A stretch of DNA of 46,615 bases from Treponema sp. (lineage in GTDB: Bacteria; Spirochaetota; Spirochaetia; Treponematales; Treponemataceae), in contig JALCCK010000015.1 in the NCBI GenBank assembly GCA_022640795.1, forward strand, positions 1 to 46,615, in the 5' to 3' direction. Below are positions 24,791-34,209 of this stretch, in pieces. The notes under the pieces are model-generated. The model was not told the origin of the DNA, did no database searches, and saw only the letters and a program-made list of their open reading frames with translations. Numbering within the stretch: position 1 is the stretch's first letter; every line of letters begins with the position of its first letter. The translations under genes and the position numbers were made by a program.

Positions 24791-25998
24791 TGAACGCACT
24801 TATTCAGTATCTTTCGGGAACTACAGCGTCTGTACTGTCGATCATATTCATCGTATTTACCATAGCAGCACTCGGCTATATGGTCGGCGGCATCAAAATA
24901 AAAGGCATTGGTCTCGGAACGGCAGGAGTTCTGCTGGTCGGACTGCTCTACGGAATACTCATCAGCTACTTTCCCGATATTACTATCGGCCCTCGTACGA
25001 TACATCTGAACGGAGCAGCGATGCTCGCGGATTATAAACTGATCTCTGGAATGGGAACGGCGCTGTTCGTTACGGCCATAGGCCTCATTGCAGGGCCGAA
25101 ATTTTTCAGGATTATGAACAAAAGCTCGCTTTCGTATCTTTTGACAGGAATCATCGTTATAGGGATAGGATCGCTGCTCGTTCTGCTGTTCATAAAACTG
25201 GATCACAAACTTTCCCCCGAAATGGCAGTCGGTCTTATGACCGGAGCTTTAACCAGTACCCCCGGACTTTCTTCTGCAAAAGAAGTAGCACAGGACCAGG
25301 GGGCTCTGGTTGCCGGCTATGGTATAGCGTATATCTTCGGTATCCTCGGTGTTGTGCTGTTCGTGCAGATAATTCCGAAAATTCTGAAGGTGAACATAAC
25401 AGAAGAACGGGAACACTTCGTAGCTGCAAATACCGTTGCCATACCGGAACTAAAAAGAAAGGCAAAAAAACTCGATCCGTACGGATTCTGTGCGTTCTTT
25501 ATAACGGTGTCGCTCGGATGTATTCTCGGTGCGTTCAGAATACCGGGAATAAATTTCTCTTTGGGGAAATCAGGGGGAACACTTATTATCGGACTTATTA
25601 TCGGACATTTCGGGCGGGTAGGTCCCATAAATTGCAGAATACAGAAAGACTCACTGAATTTTCTGCGCGAACTCGGCCTTGTTCTGTTTCTGATCGGGTG
25701 CGGCGTACCGGGTGGTATTAACTTCATCAGTAATGTACATCTGTCATATTTTCTGTACGGGGCTGCAATTACACTGATTCCCATGATTACCGGGTTTTTG
25801 ATTGCAAAATATGTATTCAAACTGAGTATCTTCAATAATCTGGGATCCATCACCGGCGGTATGACGAGTACACCGGCGCTGGGAACACTTATTGAAACAG
25901 CGGGAACAGATGAAGTGGCCTCAGCCTATGCGGCAACTTATCCGATTGCGCTGGTAGCGGTCGTAATTGCAACAAAAATAATACTGATGATTGAATAA
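24790..25998 (+). CDS. AspT/YidE-type transporter, predicted dicarboxylate exporter
   Basis: 402 aa integral membrane protein of the aspartate:alanine exchanger fold. Two homologous halves carry the repeated signature GALTSTPGLSS (about residues 152-162) and GGMTSTPALG (about 355-364), separated by a 35-residue charged linker. AspT, YidE and YbjL normally have TrkA-C (RCK-C) domains in this central loop; here they are absent. The ATG overlaps the frdA stop as TAATG, so it is translated with fumarate reductase. Succinate efflux or fumarate/aspartate-succinate exchange is inferred from that coupling only. Confidence 0.8.
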   Translation: MNALIQYLSGTTASVLSIIFIVFTIAALGYMVGGIKIKGIGLGTAGVLLVGLLYGILISYFPDITIGPRTIHLNGAAMLADYKLISGMGTALFVTAIGLIAGPKFFRIMNKSSLSYLLTGIIVIGIGSLLVLLFIKLDHKLSPEMAVGLMTGALTSTPGLSSAKEVAQDQGALVAGYGIAYIFGILGVVLFVQIIPKILKVNITEEREHFVAANTVAIPELKRKAKKLDPYGFCAFFITVSLGCILGAFRIPGINFSLGKSGGTLIIGLIIGHFGRVGPINCRIQKDSLNFLRELGLVLFLIGCGVPGGINFISNVHLSYFLYGAAITLIPMITGFLIAKYVFKLSIFNNLGSITGGMTSTPALGTLIETAGTDEVASAYAATYPIALVAVVIATKIILMIE

Positions 25999-26095
25999 TC
26001 ATCAATTGTAAAAGGTTATATTATACAGTAAAATGAATTAATATAATTTTTAATATACTATTTACCTCTGATTTACAGAGTCCAGGAGTTTTATA

Positions 26096-26347
26096 ATGAA
26101 AATTGAAGTTTGTCTCGGCAGTTCATGTCATGTAAAAGGCGGTCAGAAAATTCTTGATCTTCTGAAAGAAAACATTGCAAAAAACCATCTCAACAATGAA
26201 ATCGAACTTGCAGGAACGGTTTGCCTGGGAGAATGCAAATCCGGTGGTGTAAACATGAAAATCGACGGTACCGTCGTTACCGGGATTACTGAAGACGGAT
26301 TCGAGAATTTTTTCAAGGAAAAGGTTCTTGCGCCGCTTGGCAAATAA
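26096..26347 (+). CDS. Small thioredoxin-fold [2Fe-2S] ferredoxin (NuoE-like)
   Basis: 83 aa with the cysteine pattern of the NuoE/HydC-type [2Fe-2S] domain: C6 and C11 (VCLGSSC) then C43 and C47 (VCLGEC), plus a GITEDGFENFF C-terminal helix typical of these stand-alone domains. It would be a one-electron carrier in the cytoplasm. AGGAG precedes the ATG by eight bases, and an AT-rich leader with several TATAAT/TATACT-like boxes (26042-26059) suggests its own promoter. Its place next to the Hdr-Flx-Frd cluster makes it a possible partner, but this is only positional. Confidence 0.85.
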   Translation: MKIEVCLGSSCHVKGGQKILDLLKENIAKNHLNNEIELAGTVCLGECKSGGVNMKIDGTVVTGITEDGFENFFKEKVLAPLGK

Positions 26348-26350
26348 AAA

Positions 26351-26381
26351 AAAAACGGGACGTGTCATGTGTCCCGTTTTT
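26351..26381. terminator. Bidirectional terminator between convergent genes
   Basis: AAAAACGGGAC (26351-26361) pairs with GTCCCGTTTTT (26371-26381) around a nine-base loop. A-run and T-run flank the stem, so it can stop transcription from both sides: the ferredoxin gene (plus) and the methyltransferase gene (minus), which converge here. Confidence 0.9.
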
Positions 26382-26394
26382 CATATCCGCCGTT

Positions 26395-27162
26395 CTATTT
26401 TTCAACACACGTTGCGTAAAAACAGGGACAGTTATGTTCATGAAGTATCCCTTCCCCGTTCGTATCCTCGAAAATATCGAGCAGTTTGAATCCTGCCCGC
26501 AGCTGGCCTCCGAGTTCCTCTTCAATCGAGTGGGAAAATTGAACTCCACTGTCATCACGCCGGAGTGATTCCATCTGCGAAGGATTCTTTAGCGGATTGA
26601 ACGGCAGCCTGTGTCGTATCGCCGTTTCATCTTCGTCGAACAGATAATTAAAGCCGTTGTCAAAACCCGCCAGCAGGCGTCCGCCGCGTTTCAGCACCCT
26701 GTAGCACTCTTTCCATATCGGTTCTACTTTTTCCACATAGCAGTTTGAAACCGGATTAAAGATGATATCAAAATTTTCATCCGGAAACGGGAGCGGCTGT
26801 GTCATATCGCCCCGTACTGCATTAATCACATAATTTTCCCGCTGAGCCGTCCGTATTTCCGATTCAATCTGTTTCGGCGAATAATCAAAAACGGTGCATG
26901 ATGCCCCCAGTACACTGAACACCGGCATCTGCTGGGCACCTCCTGACGCAAGTCCCAGAATTTTCAATCCCGTAAAGACACCAGCGGTGTCGGCACGGTC
27001 TGTAAACCACCAGTGCGGTACCGGTTTTACCGGTGTAAGCACGACATCCCATTCACCTTTCCGGGCTTTTTCAAGTTCTGAGTGTTCAACAGGCTGTCCC
27101 CATTTCCATCCGCCGGCAACCCAGCGATCGACGGCCCGTGCATTTTCATCCTGATATTTCAT
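26395..27162 (-). CDS. Class I SAM-dependent methyltransferase
   Basis: 255 aa. A Rossmann-like SAM-binding motif I, ILGLASGGAQQMPVFSVLG (about 69-87), is followed by FDYSP (motif II), then GDMTQPLPFPDENFDIIF (motif III/IV) and YRVLKRGGRLLAG (post-motif). The N-terminal segment is rich in Trp (WVAGGWKWGQP). The substrate is unknown. GGGGA lies upstream of the ATG. It is divergent from the MFS gene and converges on the ferredoxin gene. Confidence 0.88.
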   Translation of the reverse strand: MKYQDENARAVDRWVAGGWKWGQPVEHSELEKARKGEWDVVLTPVKPVPHWWFTDRADTAGVFTGLKILGLASGGAQQMPVFSVLGASCTVFDYSPKQIESEIRTAQRENYVINAVRGDMTQPLPFPDENFDIIFNPVSNCYVEKVEPIWKECYRVLKRGGRLLAGFDNGFNYLFDEDETAIRHRLPFNPLKNPSQMESLRRDDSGVQFSHSIEEELGGQLRAGFKLLDIFEDTNGEGILHEHNCPCFYATCVEK

Positions 27163-27172
27163 ATTATCCCCA

Positions 27173-27200
27173 TTGCAAATTTATTTTTTCATGATATAAT
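27173..27200 (+). promoter_or_regulatory. Promoter for the MFS transporter gene
   Basis: TTGCAA (27173-27178) and a perfect TATAAT (27195-27200) with a 16-base spacer, 51 bases before the ATG. Confidence 0.65.
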
Positions 27201-27251
27201 TTCTATACTTTATCTTCGGAAAAAAACAGTTCTTTCTTTAAAGCAGGCCTT

Positions 27252-28400
27252 ATGTCATTCCTCTTAATTATTATTTATCTTTCGTTCATCAGTCTTGGTC
27301 TTCCGGACAGTCTTCTGGGAGCTGTCTGGCCAGTCATGCAGCCGGAATTCGGTGTTTCCGTTCCATTCGGAGGCTATCTCGGTATGACGGTCTCTGTATG
27401 TACCGTCATATCAGCACTCAGCGCCATGTGGCTGCACAAACACCTCGGGACCGGTAAAACGATTGCTATCTCTACAACCCTGACGGCGCTGTCACTTCTC
27501 GGATACTCTCTAGCACCATCGTTCTGGATGCTGTTCCCGCTCGCCGTCGTACTCGGTCTCGGCGGAGGCGCAATAGATTCAGCACTCAATAACTATGTCG
27601 CCGTTCATTATCGGGCACGGCATATGTCATTTCTCCATGCCTGCTGGGGGGTAGGAGCGACTGTCGGGCCGCTAATTCTGTCGGTATTTCTTGCACATGG
27701 CAGCTGGAGAAACGGCTATCGGCTCATAGCAGTTATACAGGGGATACTTGCCGCACTGCAGTTCATATCTATGCCGTTATGGAAAAAACAGGACAGCATT
27801 GAACAGAATCCCGGTGAAACAATGAAAGGAACGGTAAATCCACGGACAAAAATTCTCGCTATGCTCTCGTTTCTATTTTACTGTGCCTATGAAACAAGCT
27901 GCATTTTGTGGATAGCGACATATTTTGTCCGGAAACTCGGAACAGACAAAGTCTCCGGAGCGCGGGCATCATCGGCATTCTTTTTCGGGATAACCGCAGG
28001 AAGATTTCTTTCCGGATTTATATCGGATAAAGTCGGCGTAAAACGAATGATTTATCTTGGTTCAGCAATCGCATTTCTGGGGTCCGCGGGGCTTCTGGTC
28101 ACAACATCTCTGCCTGCTGCATATGCGCTGACGCTTCTCATAGGTCTCGGATGTGCTCCCATTTACCCTTCTATGATCCATCGCACACCCCGCCGGTACG
28201 GATCGGAACTTTCTCCTAAAATAATAGGACTCCAGATGGCAACCGCCTACATCGGTTCAACAGCCGTTCCGCCACTCGCAGGCCTTCTTGCCGTTCACAG
28301 CAGCTTTAGTATTATTCCGATTATCGGACTGTTCTGTATGCTCATGGTTTTTGGATTTACTTGGATAATAGAACACAGCTCGGCGGCTGCAAAAATATAG
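27252..28400 (+). CDS. MFS transporter
   Basis: 382 aa with about twelve hydrophobic spans. Features include GLPDSLLGAVWP in span 1, AIDSALNNYVAVHY and FLHACWGVGATVGPLI around spans 4-5, and GRFLSGFISDKVGVKRMI, the inter-half MFS motif, at about 250-267. The ALNNY...H.CWG pattern is shared with the fucose-permease-like branch, but the substrate is not predictable. The gene is monocistronic with its own promoter. Confidence 0.88.
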   Translation: MSFLLIIIYLSFISLGLPDSLLGAVWPVMQPEFGVSVPFGGYLGMTVSVCTVISALSAMWLHKHLGTGKTIAISTTLTALSLLGYSLAPSFWMLFPLAVVLGLGGGAIDSALNNYVAVHYRARHMSFLHACWGVGATVGPLILSVFLAHGSWRNGYRLIAVIQGILAALQFISMPLWKKQDSIEQNPGETMKGTVNPRTKILAMLSFLFYCAYETSCILWIATYFVRKLGTDKVSGARASSAFFFGITAGRFLSGFISDKVGVKRMIYLGSAIAFLGSAGLLVTTSLPAAYALTLLIGLGCAPIYPSMIHRTPRRYGSELSPKIIGLQMATAYIGSTAVPPLAGLLAVHSSFSIIPIIGLFCMLMVFGFTWIIEHSSAAAKI

Positions 28401-28445
28401 GATTACGGGACAGACAGAACAATTTTTCGGACAAGCGGAATTCTG

Positions 28446-29066
28446 CTACAGCAACAGTTCAACTTTGATTTCCGGATCGACCATTCGTTTAAATTTTTTT
28501 CCGCAGTCACGGTCGCCGATAATACTGCCGTAATGAGTAGGAACGGCAAGTGCCGGATGTATGGCATTTACCAGCTCGGCCGCTTTTTGTGCATCCATTG
28601 TAAAGGTTCCTCCGGCCGGAACAAAAGCGACGTCGCATTTTACCTGCAGTGCTTCCGGAGTAATATCAGTATCCCCCGAAATATAATAACGGGCAGTACC
28701 GAGTGTCAGCACGTAACCGATCCAGCCGCTTGATTTCGGATGATACGTTCTGCCATCCGTATTATATGCAGCAACTGTTTCAAAAACGAGATTTTCCACG
28801 TTATAGGTTTTCTGAGGCTCCACAAACAGAACCTTCTGTCCTCCGGCACGAGACTGCAAAAGCCGCGGTAAAACGAAAAACGTACTGCTCTTGCGAACCT
28901 TTGCGATGTCGTCCGGTGAAAAATGATCATAGTGATCATGAGTAATAAAAATAAAATCAGCATCATGAAAATTTTTTTCGATCCCGAAAGGATCAACATA
29001 CATAATTTTCCCATCATTCTCAATACGAATACTGCTTTGCGTAAACAGCGTGATATTTCTGAGCAT
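28446..29066 (-). CDS. Metallo-beta-lactamase-fold hydrolase (UlaG-like)
   Basis: 206 aa. The metal-binding motif THDHYDH (about 42-48) and later GDTD (about 132-135) and THYGS residues are those of the small UlaG/UPF0173 branch of metallo-beta-lactamase-fold hydrolases. The substrate is unknown. The start at 29066 (MLRNITLF) is favoured because AGGAGGG lies eight bases before it. An in-frame ATG at 29093 overlaps the stop of the chemoreceptor gene as TAATG and is possible. The two genes are probably co-transcribed. Confidence 0.85.
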   Translation of the reverse strand: MLRNITLFTQSSIRIENDGKIMYVDPFGIEKNFHDADFIFITHDHYDHFSPDDIAKVRKSSTFFVLPRLLQSRAGGQKVLFVEPQKTYNVENLVFETVAAYNTDGRTYHPKSSGWIGYVLTLGTARYYISGDTDITPEALQVKCDVAFVPAGGTFTMDAQKAAELVNAIHPALAVPTHYGSIIGDRDCGKKFKRMVDPEIKVELLL

Positions 29067-29092
29067 TATCATCCCTCCTGACCGTATCAGCA

Positions 29093-31207
29093 TTACACCC
29101 TGAAGAGTTCAACTTCGCCTTTTATTCGTTCTACAGCAGTATGTACTCTTCCTGAGATATTTGAAAGAGCTGTTCCCGTATCGCTGATCCGCCGGGCATT
29201 CTCCGACATTGAGTCCATGCTGCCGCGTATGGTTTCCGTGATAGTCTGAAGCTGCCGAACTTCGTTAAGAATAGCAGTATTTCCCTCTGCCATTTCCTTC
29301 GATGCACTTTGCACTTCAACGGTACCATCATTCATAAGTTTTAGAGAATCTCCTATCTGTTTTGATCCTTCATGCTGCTCTGCCATTGCCTGCTGTATCT
29401 GTTCCACGAGTCCGCCTGTTTCCTGTATCTGACGTGATACGGAACTGAAAGAAGCAGTAGAAGACTGCGAAGCAGCCGTAACGGACAAAATTGAATCTTC
29501 TATTTTTTGCAGTTCATCTCCGATGGTTCGTGATTGTTCCGACGACGTTTCAGAAAGTTTTCGTATTTCATCGGCAACAACACTGAATCCCCGCCCGGCT
29601 TCTCCGGCATGTGCCGCTTCTATCGCTGCGTTCATAGCAAGAAGATTCGTCTGCCCGGCTATCGAGGCAATAGTTTTATTGGCATCCTGCAGCGTACGTG
29701 ACTGCTCCTGTATTTTTTCAATACGTGCATTAACATCCTGCTGTTTTTCAATACCGTCCCGGGCATATACAGAAAGATCTTCAAATGATTTCGACATAGT
29801 ACCAACAGTCTGATTGACACTACCGATATTTCCAATCATCTGTTCAACAGCGGAAGACGCTTCGGTAACACCGCTTGACTGATTTTCGATCATACGTTTG
29901 AGAGAATCTATGCTTCGTGAAATCTCCATAACGGCACCGGCCGTTTCGTCAACGCCGGCCGACTGTTCCTGAATCTGTATGCCGACCTTTTTTATATCGG
30001 CAAGAATTTCGGTAATCGACGTCGAAGTATCCTGTATGCTGTGCTGCAGATCCATGTTTACAGCGGAAAGATTATCTTCAGAATTCTTGATTCTGCTGAT
30101 TATAGTACGCAGTTTTGCAACAAACCGGTTGAAACCCGCAACCAGTGCGCCTATTTCGTTACTGCTTTTTACGGTGAGCTGCTGCGTCAGATCCGCTTCT
30201 CCTTCCGCAATATCGTTGACATTCTGCTGAACTTTCGAAAGCGGACGGATGGCACGAAACAGAAAAAGCGCACTGCCCAGAACGATACTGCAGCCGATAG
30301 CTGCCATTATAATGATAATCATCATCTGAAGTCTGTTACCTGATTCATTTATCTGATCGTCAGGAACGAGCAGTCCTGCAGACCACGGAGTCCCCGCAAC
30401 GGGACTGTAAGAAATCATAACCTGTTTTCCGGAGGGATCTGTAATGTACCCCGCTCCTGATGCACCGGAGGCCATATTTTTTGCCATGGCAGTAAGCCCC
30501 CGATATCCGTTCTGATCGCTGGAAAATAAATCAGAATACATCTTGTCGCCGTGCAGCCTCGTTATCATGACACCGTCGCTGCCAAGCAGAAACGCAATCC
30601 CATTTTTGCCAACATTAAGAGAACGGACCATTTTTTCTACTTCATCAAGTCTGACGGATCCTGCAAAAACTCCGATAATAGTTCCGGCCGCATCGCGGAC
30701 GGGACGGGAAATATAATAACAGACTGTACCATCCTTCTGAAAATCGATATTTGATACATAGATATCTGTTTTACCGGTCATTATTTCGCGAAAAAAAGGT
30801 CTTGAAACGACGGTGATCGTTTTACCGTTTTCCAAATGCCCGATTCCGTCCGGAGTACAGAATGCAATATAATTGAAAAGAGGATTCCGTATTCGTTCAT
30901 GCTGTTCAAGCCAGGTGATAATGACCGCCGGATTTCCCGATGCAGCAACATCGGATGTCGAATAGAATCGCAAATCGTTGACAAGAACGGTATTCCACCA
31001 CGTCACTTTTTCTGCATCTTCTTCTATTATTTTTGCAGAAAAACCAAAATAATTGGCACGGGTTGCTTTCCGGGCATACCGTACGATAAGGAACGCTTCA
31101 ACCGTAAAAAACACCAGAAAAACAACCGCCAGCGAAGAAGCAAACTGAACAGCCATACGATGATAGCCGCTACGTTTAATGTGCTCTCTGTTGTTTTTAA
31201 TTTTCAT
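29093..31207 (-). CDS. Methyl-accepting chemotaxis protein with dCache-like sensor
   Basis: 704 aa. Membrane span 1 is at about 20-42. A large extracytoplasmic domain (about 45-290) has Cache features ([45 protein letters not shown]; a second segment ending [13 protein letters not shown]). Span 2 is at about 295-320, then HAMP and a cytoplasmic coiled coil with tip [20 protein letters not shown]. dCache domains usually bind amino acids or organic acids; a fermentation-related ligand is possible but unproven. AGAGGGG precedes the ATG. It is followed by the UlaG-like gene with an overlap or short gap. Confidence 0.95.
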   Translation of the reverse strand: MKIKNNREHIKRSGYHRMAVQFASSLAVVFLVFFTVEAFLIVRYARKATRANYFGFSAKIIEEDAEKVTWWNTVLVNDLRFYSTSDVAASGNPAVIITWLEQHERIRNPLFNYIAFCTPDGIGHLENGKTITVVSRPFFREIMTGKTDIYVSNIDFQKDGTVCYYISRPVRDAAGTIIGVFAGSVRLDEVEKMVRSLNVGKNGIAFLLGSDGVMITRLHGDKMYSDLFSSDQNGYRGLTAMAKNMASGASGAGYITDPSGKQVMISYSPVAGTPWSAGLLVPDDQINESGNRLQMMIIIIMAAIGCSIVLGSALFLFRAIRPLSKVQQNVNDIAEGEADLTQQLTVKSSNEIGALVAGFNRFVAKLRTIISRIKNSEDNLSAVNMDLQHSIQDTSTSITEILADIKKVGIQIQEQSAGVDETAGAVMEISRSIDSLKRMIENQSSGVTEASSAVEQMIGNIGSVNQTVGTMSKSFEDLSVYARDGIEKQQDVNARIEKIQEQSRTLQDANKTIASIAGQTNLLAMNAAIEAAHAGEAGRGFSVVADEIRKLSETSSEQSRTIGDELQKIEDSILSVTAASQSSTASFSSVSRQIQETGGLVEQIQQAMAEQHEGSKQIGDSLKLMNDGTVEVQSASKEMAEGNTAILNEVRQLQTITETIRGSMDSMSENARRISDTGTALSNISGRVHTAVERIKGEVELFRV

Positions 31208-31423
31208 AGATACCCCTCTAAAACCGTCCGCAGACGGATTCGCGGTTTAAAATTTCTGTCCGGAGACAAAATAACGATACCTATTTTAAGAAAGAAAAGC
31301 AATCCGTTTTTTACGGTTCTTTACAGTTTTTTACCGGATTCCAAACATGAACCCTGAGTATCTGTCCGCCAGACAACTCCTGAGGGAGCGTTTCCTCAGA
31401 TTCCGACAGCAGGCGATTTATAA

Positions 31424-31452
31424 TTGCATATATAATTTATTTTTATTATAAT
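31424..31452 (+). promoter_or_regulatory. leuS promoter
   Basis: TTGCAT (31424-31429), exactly 17 bases, then perfect TATAAT (31447-31452), 44 bases before the leuS ATG. The rest of 31208-31495 holds a CTGAGG/CCTCAG hairpin near 31380 and the leader of the divergent chemoreceptor gene. No T-box or other leader RNA was recognised. Confidence 0.75.
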
Positions 31453-31495
31453 GAATCTGTCGTAAAAATTTACCGTTATTTAGAGGTTGCCTATT

Positions 31496-34162
31496 ATGTC
31501 CAGCTATCCTTTTGACATCATCGAACCAAAATGGCAGAGATACTGGGAAGAACACAAAACCTTCAAAGCTGTTGAAGATCCTGCTGTTCCGAAAGAAAAA
31601 CGAAAATATATACTTGATATGTTCCCGTATCCTTCAGCACAGGGGCTGCATGTCGGCCACCCGGAAGGATATACCGCAACAGATATCTACAGCCGTTATC
31701 TGCGCATGAACGGCTATAACGTGCTGCATCCGATGGGATATGATGCATTCGGACTTCCTGCTGAAAATTATGCGATAAAAACGGGAACGCATCCCCGGAA
31801 AACGACGTTTGAAAATATAGAACACTTTACCAGTCAGATAAAGTCGCTCGGATTTTCGTATGACTGGGACCGCTGCGTAGAAACCTGTACACCCGACTAC
31901 TACAAATGGACGCAGTGGATTTTTCTGCAGCTGTATAAAAAAGGACTTGCGTACGAAAGCAAAACACCGATAAACTGGTGCCCGAGCTGTAAGACCGGTC
32001 TGGCGAATGAAGAAGTCAAAGAAGGCCGTTGCGAACGGTGCGGTGCAATTGTCGCCCGAAAAACAATACGTCAGTGGATTTTAAAGATTACCGCCTATGC
32101 CGACCGTCTGCTTGAAGATCTCGACTCGCTCGACTGGCCCGAATCGGTAAAACTCATGCAGCGGAACTGGATCGGCCGAAGTACCGGCGGAGAAGTAAAT
32201 TTTCCTATAGCCGATAAAGACGGCAAACCCACAAAGGACCTGCTCACGGTCTATACGACCCGTCCGGATACGCTGTTCGGAGCGACCTATATGGTCATAG
32301 CACCGGAACATCCGCTTGTACAGAAACTGACGACGCCGGAACAGGCACCGGCTGTTCAAGCATACATCGATCTGGCGGCAAAAAAATCAGATCTTGAACG
32401 GACGGATCTTGCAAAAACGAAAACCGGCGTTTTCTCAGGCAGTTACGCGGTAGATCCTTTAAACGGTCATACAATTCCCATCTGGATTGCCGATTATGTA
32501 CTGATTTCCTATGGGACCGGAGCCATCATGGCGGTTCCTGCCCACGATGAACGGGACTGGGATTTCGCAAAGGCATTTAATCTTCCGATCACCAAAGTTG
32601 TCGCTTCAAAAAAAGAAATTGCGTCGCTTGCCGACGGTGACGAAAAGAAAGGGCTCGAAATTCTTAAAACGGCGGCGGCCGATCCCGCTGCGTATAAAAA
32701 ACTTACCGAATCTCGTCCCGATGTATTCGCCGCTGCGGATACCTGTACGGCGGCAGACGGTTATACGATAAACAGCGGAAAATTCACCGGTATGCCGACG
32801 CGAAACACGATCAAAAATATCATATCGTATCTTGAAAAAGAAGGAATCGGTAAAAAAGCCGTGAATTATAAACTGCGGGACTGGGTATTCAGCCGGCAGC
32901 GCTACTGGGGAGAACCGATTCCGCTGGTACACTGTCCGAAATGCGGGACTGTCCCGCTCGATGAAAAAGATCTGCCGCTTAAACTGCCGGACGTAAAAAC
33001 ATATCAGCCGACGGGAACGGGAGAAAGTCCGCTCGCCGGTATTACCGACTGGGTCAACTGTACCTGTCCCAAATGCGGCGGTCCGGCAAAACGGGAAACA
33101 AACACCATGCCGCAGTGGGCTGGTTCCTGCTGGTACTATCTGCGGTATCTCGATCCTGATAATTATACGGAATTTGCCGCTAAAGACAAGATAAACTACT
33201 GGATGCCCGTGGACCTTTATGTCGGCGGAGCGGAACATGCAGTTCTGCATCTGCTCTATGCACGCTTCTGGCATAAGGTACTCTACGATCTGGGACTGGT
33301 AAACACGAAAGAACCGTTCCAGCGGCTGGTAAATCAGGGCATGATTACCTCGTTCGCCTATCAGCGCGCAAATAAAACGCTCGTACCGACCGACGAAGTC
33401 GAAGAAACAAGTCCGGGAGTCTATGAAGAAAAGGCAACCCATGAAAAACTCGAACAGGTTGTCGCAAAAATGTCAAAATCGTTGAAAAACGTCATTAATC
33501 CGGACGATGTCATAAAACAGTACGGTGCGGACAGTGTCCGTATGTACGAAATGTTCATGGGCCCGCTGACCCTTTCAAAACCGTGGAATACGCAGGGGCT
33601 TATCGGAATCAATCGTTTCCTCGAAAAAGTCTGGACAGTCAGTGAAAAGCCGATGAGCGACGTTGACCTTTGCGGAAAGCTTGCGGACGACAATCTCGTC
33701 TCACTCAGGAAGCTTTATGCGCAGACGGTAAAAAAGGTTACCGACGACACTTCATCACTCAGTTTTAATACGGCCATCAGTCAGATGATGATTTTTATCA
33801 ATACGCTGGTTAAAACCGATGAAATACCCAAAAGCATGTGGAGTGATTTTGTGAAGATGCTGGCCTGTTATGCCCCGCACCTTGGCGAAGAGCTGTGGCA
33901 GAAGCTCGGACACACCGGGACGATAACCTACGAGCCGTGGCCTGTGTTCAGTGAAACATACTGCAAGGACGATGTAAAAACAATCGTCGTCATGGTAAAC
34001 GGCAAACTTCGTGACAAATTTACAACAGAACCGGGTACAGAAAAAGAGATTCTGAAGGAGAAGGCATTTGCCACGGATGGAGCCAGGAAATTTATTGCAG
34101 GGAAACAGATTGTAAAAACCGTTGTGGTTCCGAACAAACTGGTAAACTTCGTCGTAAAATAA
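31496..34162 (+). CDS. leuS: Leucyl-tRNA synthetase
   Basis: 888 aa class I synthetase that charges tRNA-Leu. The HIGH-type motif HVGHPEG is at about 52-58, a zinc-type CPSC...CERCG pair at about 165-185, an editing domain in the middle ([32 protein letters not shown]), a second CPKC motif near 485, and KMSKS at 658-662. The C-terminal anticodon-binding and tRNA-contact domains are complete. The start at 31496 (MSSYPFD) has GAGGT eight bases upstream; a TTG three codons earlier is less likely. It is monocistronic. Confidence 0.98.
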   Translation: MSSYPFDIIEPKWQRYWEEHKTFKAVEDPAVPKEKRKYILDMFPYPSAQGLHVGHPEGYTATDIYSRYLRMNGYNVLHPMGYDAFGLPAENYAIKTGTHPRKTTFENIEHFTSQIKSLGFSYDWDRCVETCTPDYYKWTQWIFLQLYKKGLAYESKTPINWCPSCKTGLANEEVKEGRCERCGAIVARKTIRQWILKITAYADRLLEDLDSLDWPESVKLMQRNWIGRSTGGEVNFPIADKDGKPTKDLLTVYTTRPDTLFGATYMVIAPEHPLVQKLTTPEQAPAVQAYIDLAAKKSDLERTDLAKTKTGVFSGSYAVDPLNGHTIPIWIADYVLISYGTGAIMAVPAHDERDWDFAKAFNLPITKVVASKKEIASLADGDEKKGLEILKTAAADPAAYKKLTESRPDVFAAADTCTAADGYTINSGKFTGMPTRNTIKNIISYLEKEGIGKKAVNYKLRDWVFSRQRYWGEPIPLVHCPKCGTVPLDEKDLPLKLPDVKTYQPTGTGESPLAGITDWVNCTCPKCGGPAKRETNTMPQWAGSCWYYLRYLDPDNYTEFAAKDKINYWMPVDLYVGGAEHAVLHLLYARFWHKVLYDLGLVNTKEPFQRLVNQGMITSFAYQRANKTLVPTDEVEETSPGVYEEKATHEKLEQVVAKMSKSLKNVINPDDVIKQYGADSVRMYEMFMGPLTLSKPWNTQGLIGINRFLEKVWTVSEKPMSDVDLCGKLADDNLVSLRKLYAQTVKKVTDDTSSLSFNTAISQMMIFINTLVKTDEIPKSMWSDFVKMLACYAPHLGEELWQKLGHTGTITYEPWPVFSETYCKDDVKTIVVMVNGKLRDKFTTEPGTEKEILKEKAFATDGARKFIAGKQIVKTVVVPNKLVNFVVK

Positions 34163-34176
34163 GCATTTCCGGCCGG

Positions 34177-34203
34177 CCTGCTTACACATCCATTGTAAGC
34201 AGG
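34177..34203. terminator. Inverted repeat between convergent leuS and vanY
   Basis: CCTGCTTAC (34177-34185) pairs with GTAAGCAGG (34195-34203), nine-base loop. It lies between two convergent stops, as a terminator would, but has no U-tract on either strand. Confidence 0.45.
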
Positions 34204-34209
34204 GAGCGG

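Noticed and set aside
34177..34203. Confident rho-independent terminator after leuS
   Set aside because: Good stem but no U-tract on either strand; listed with low confidence only.
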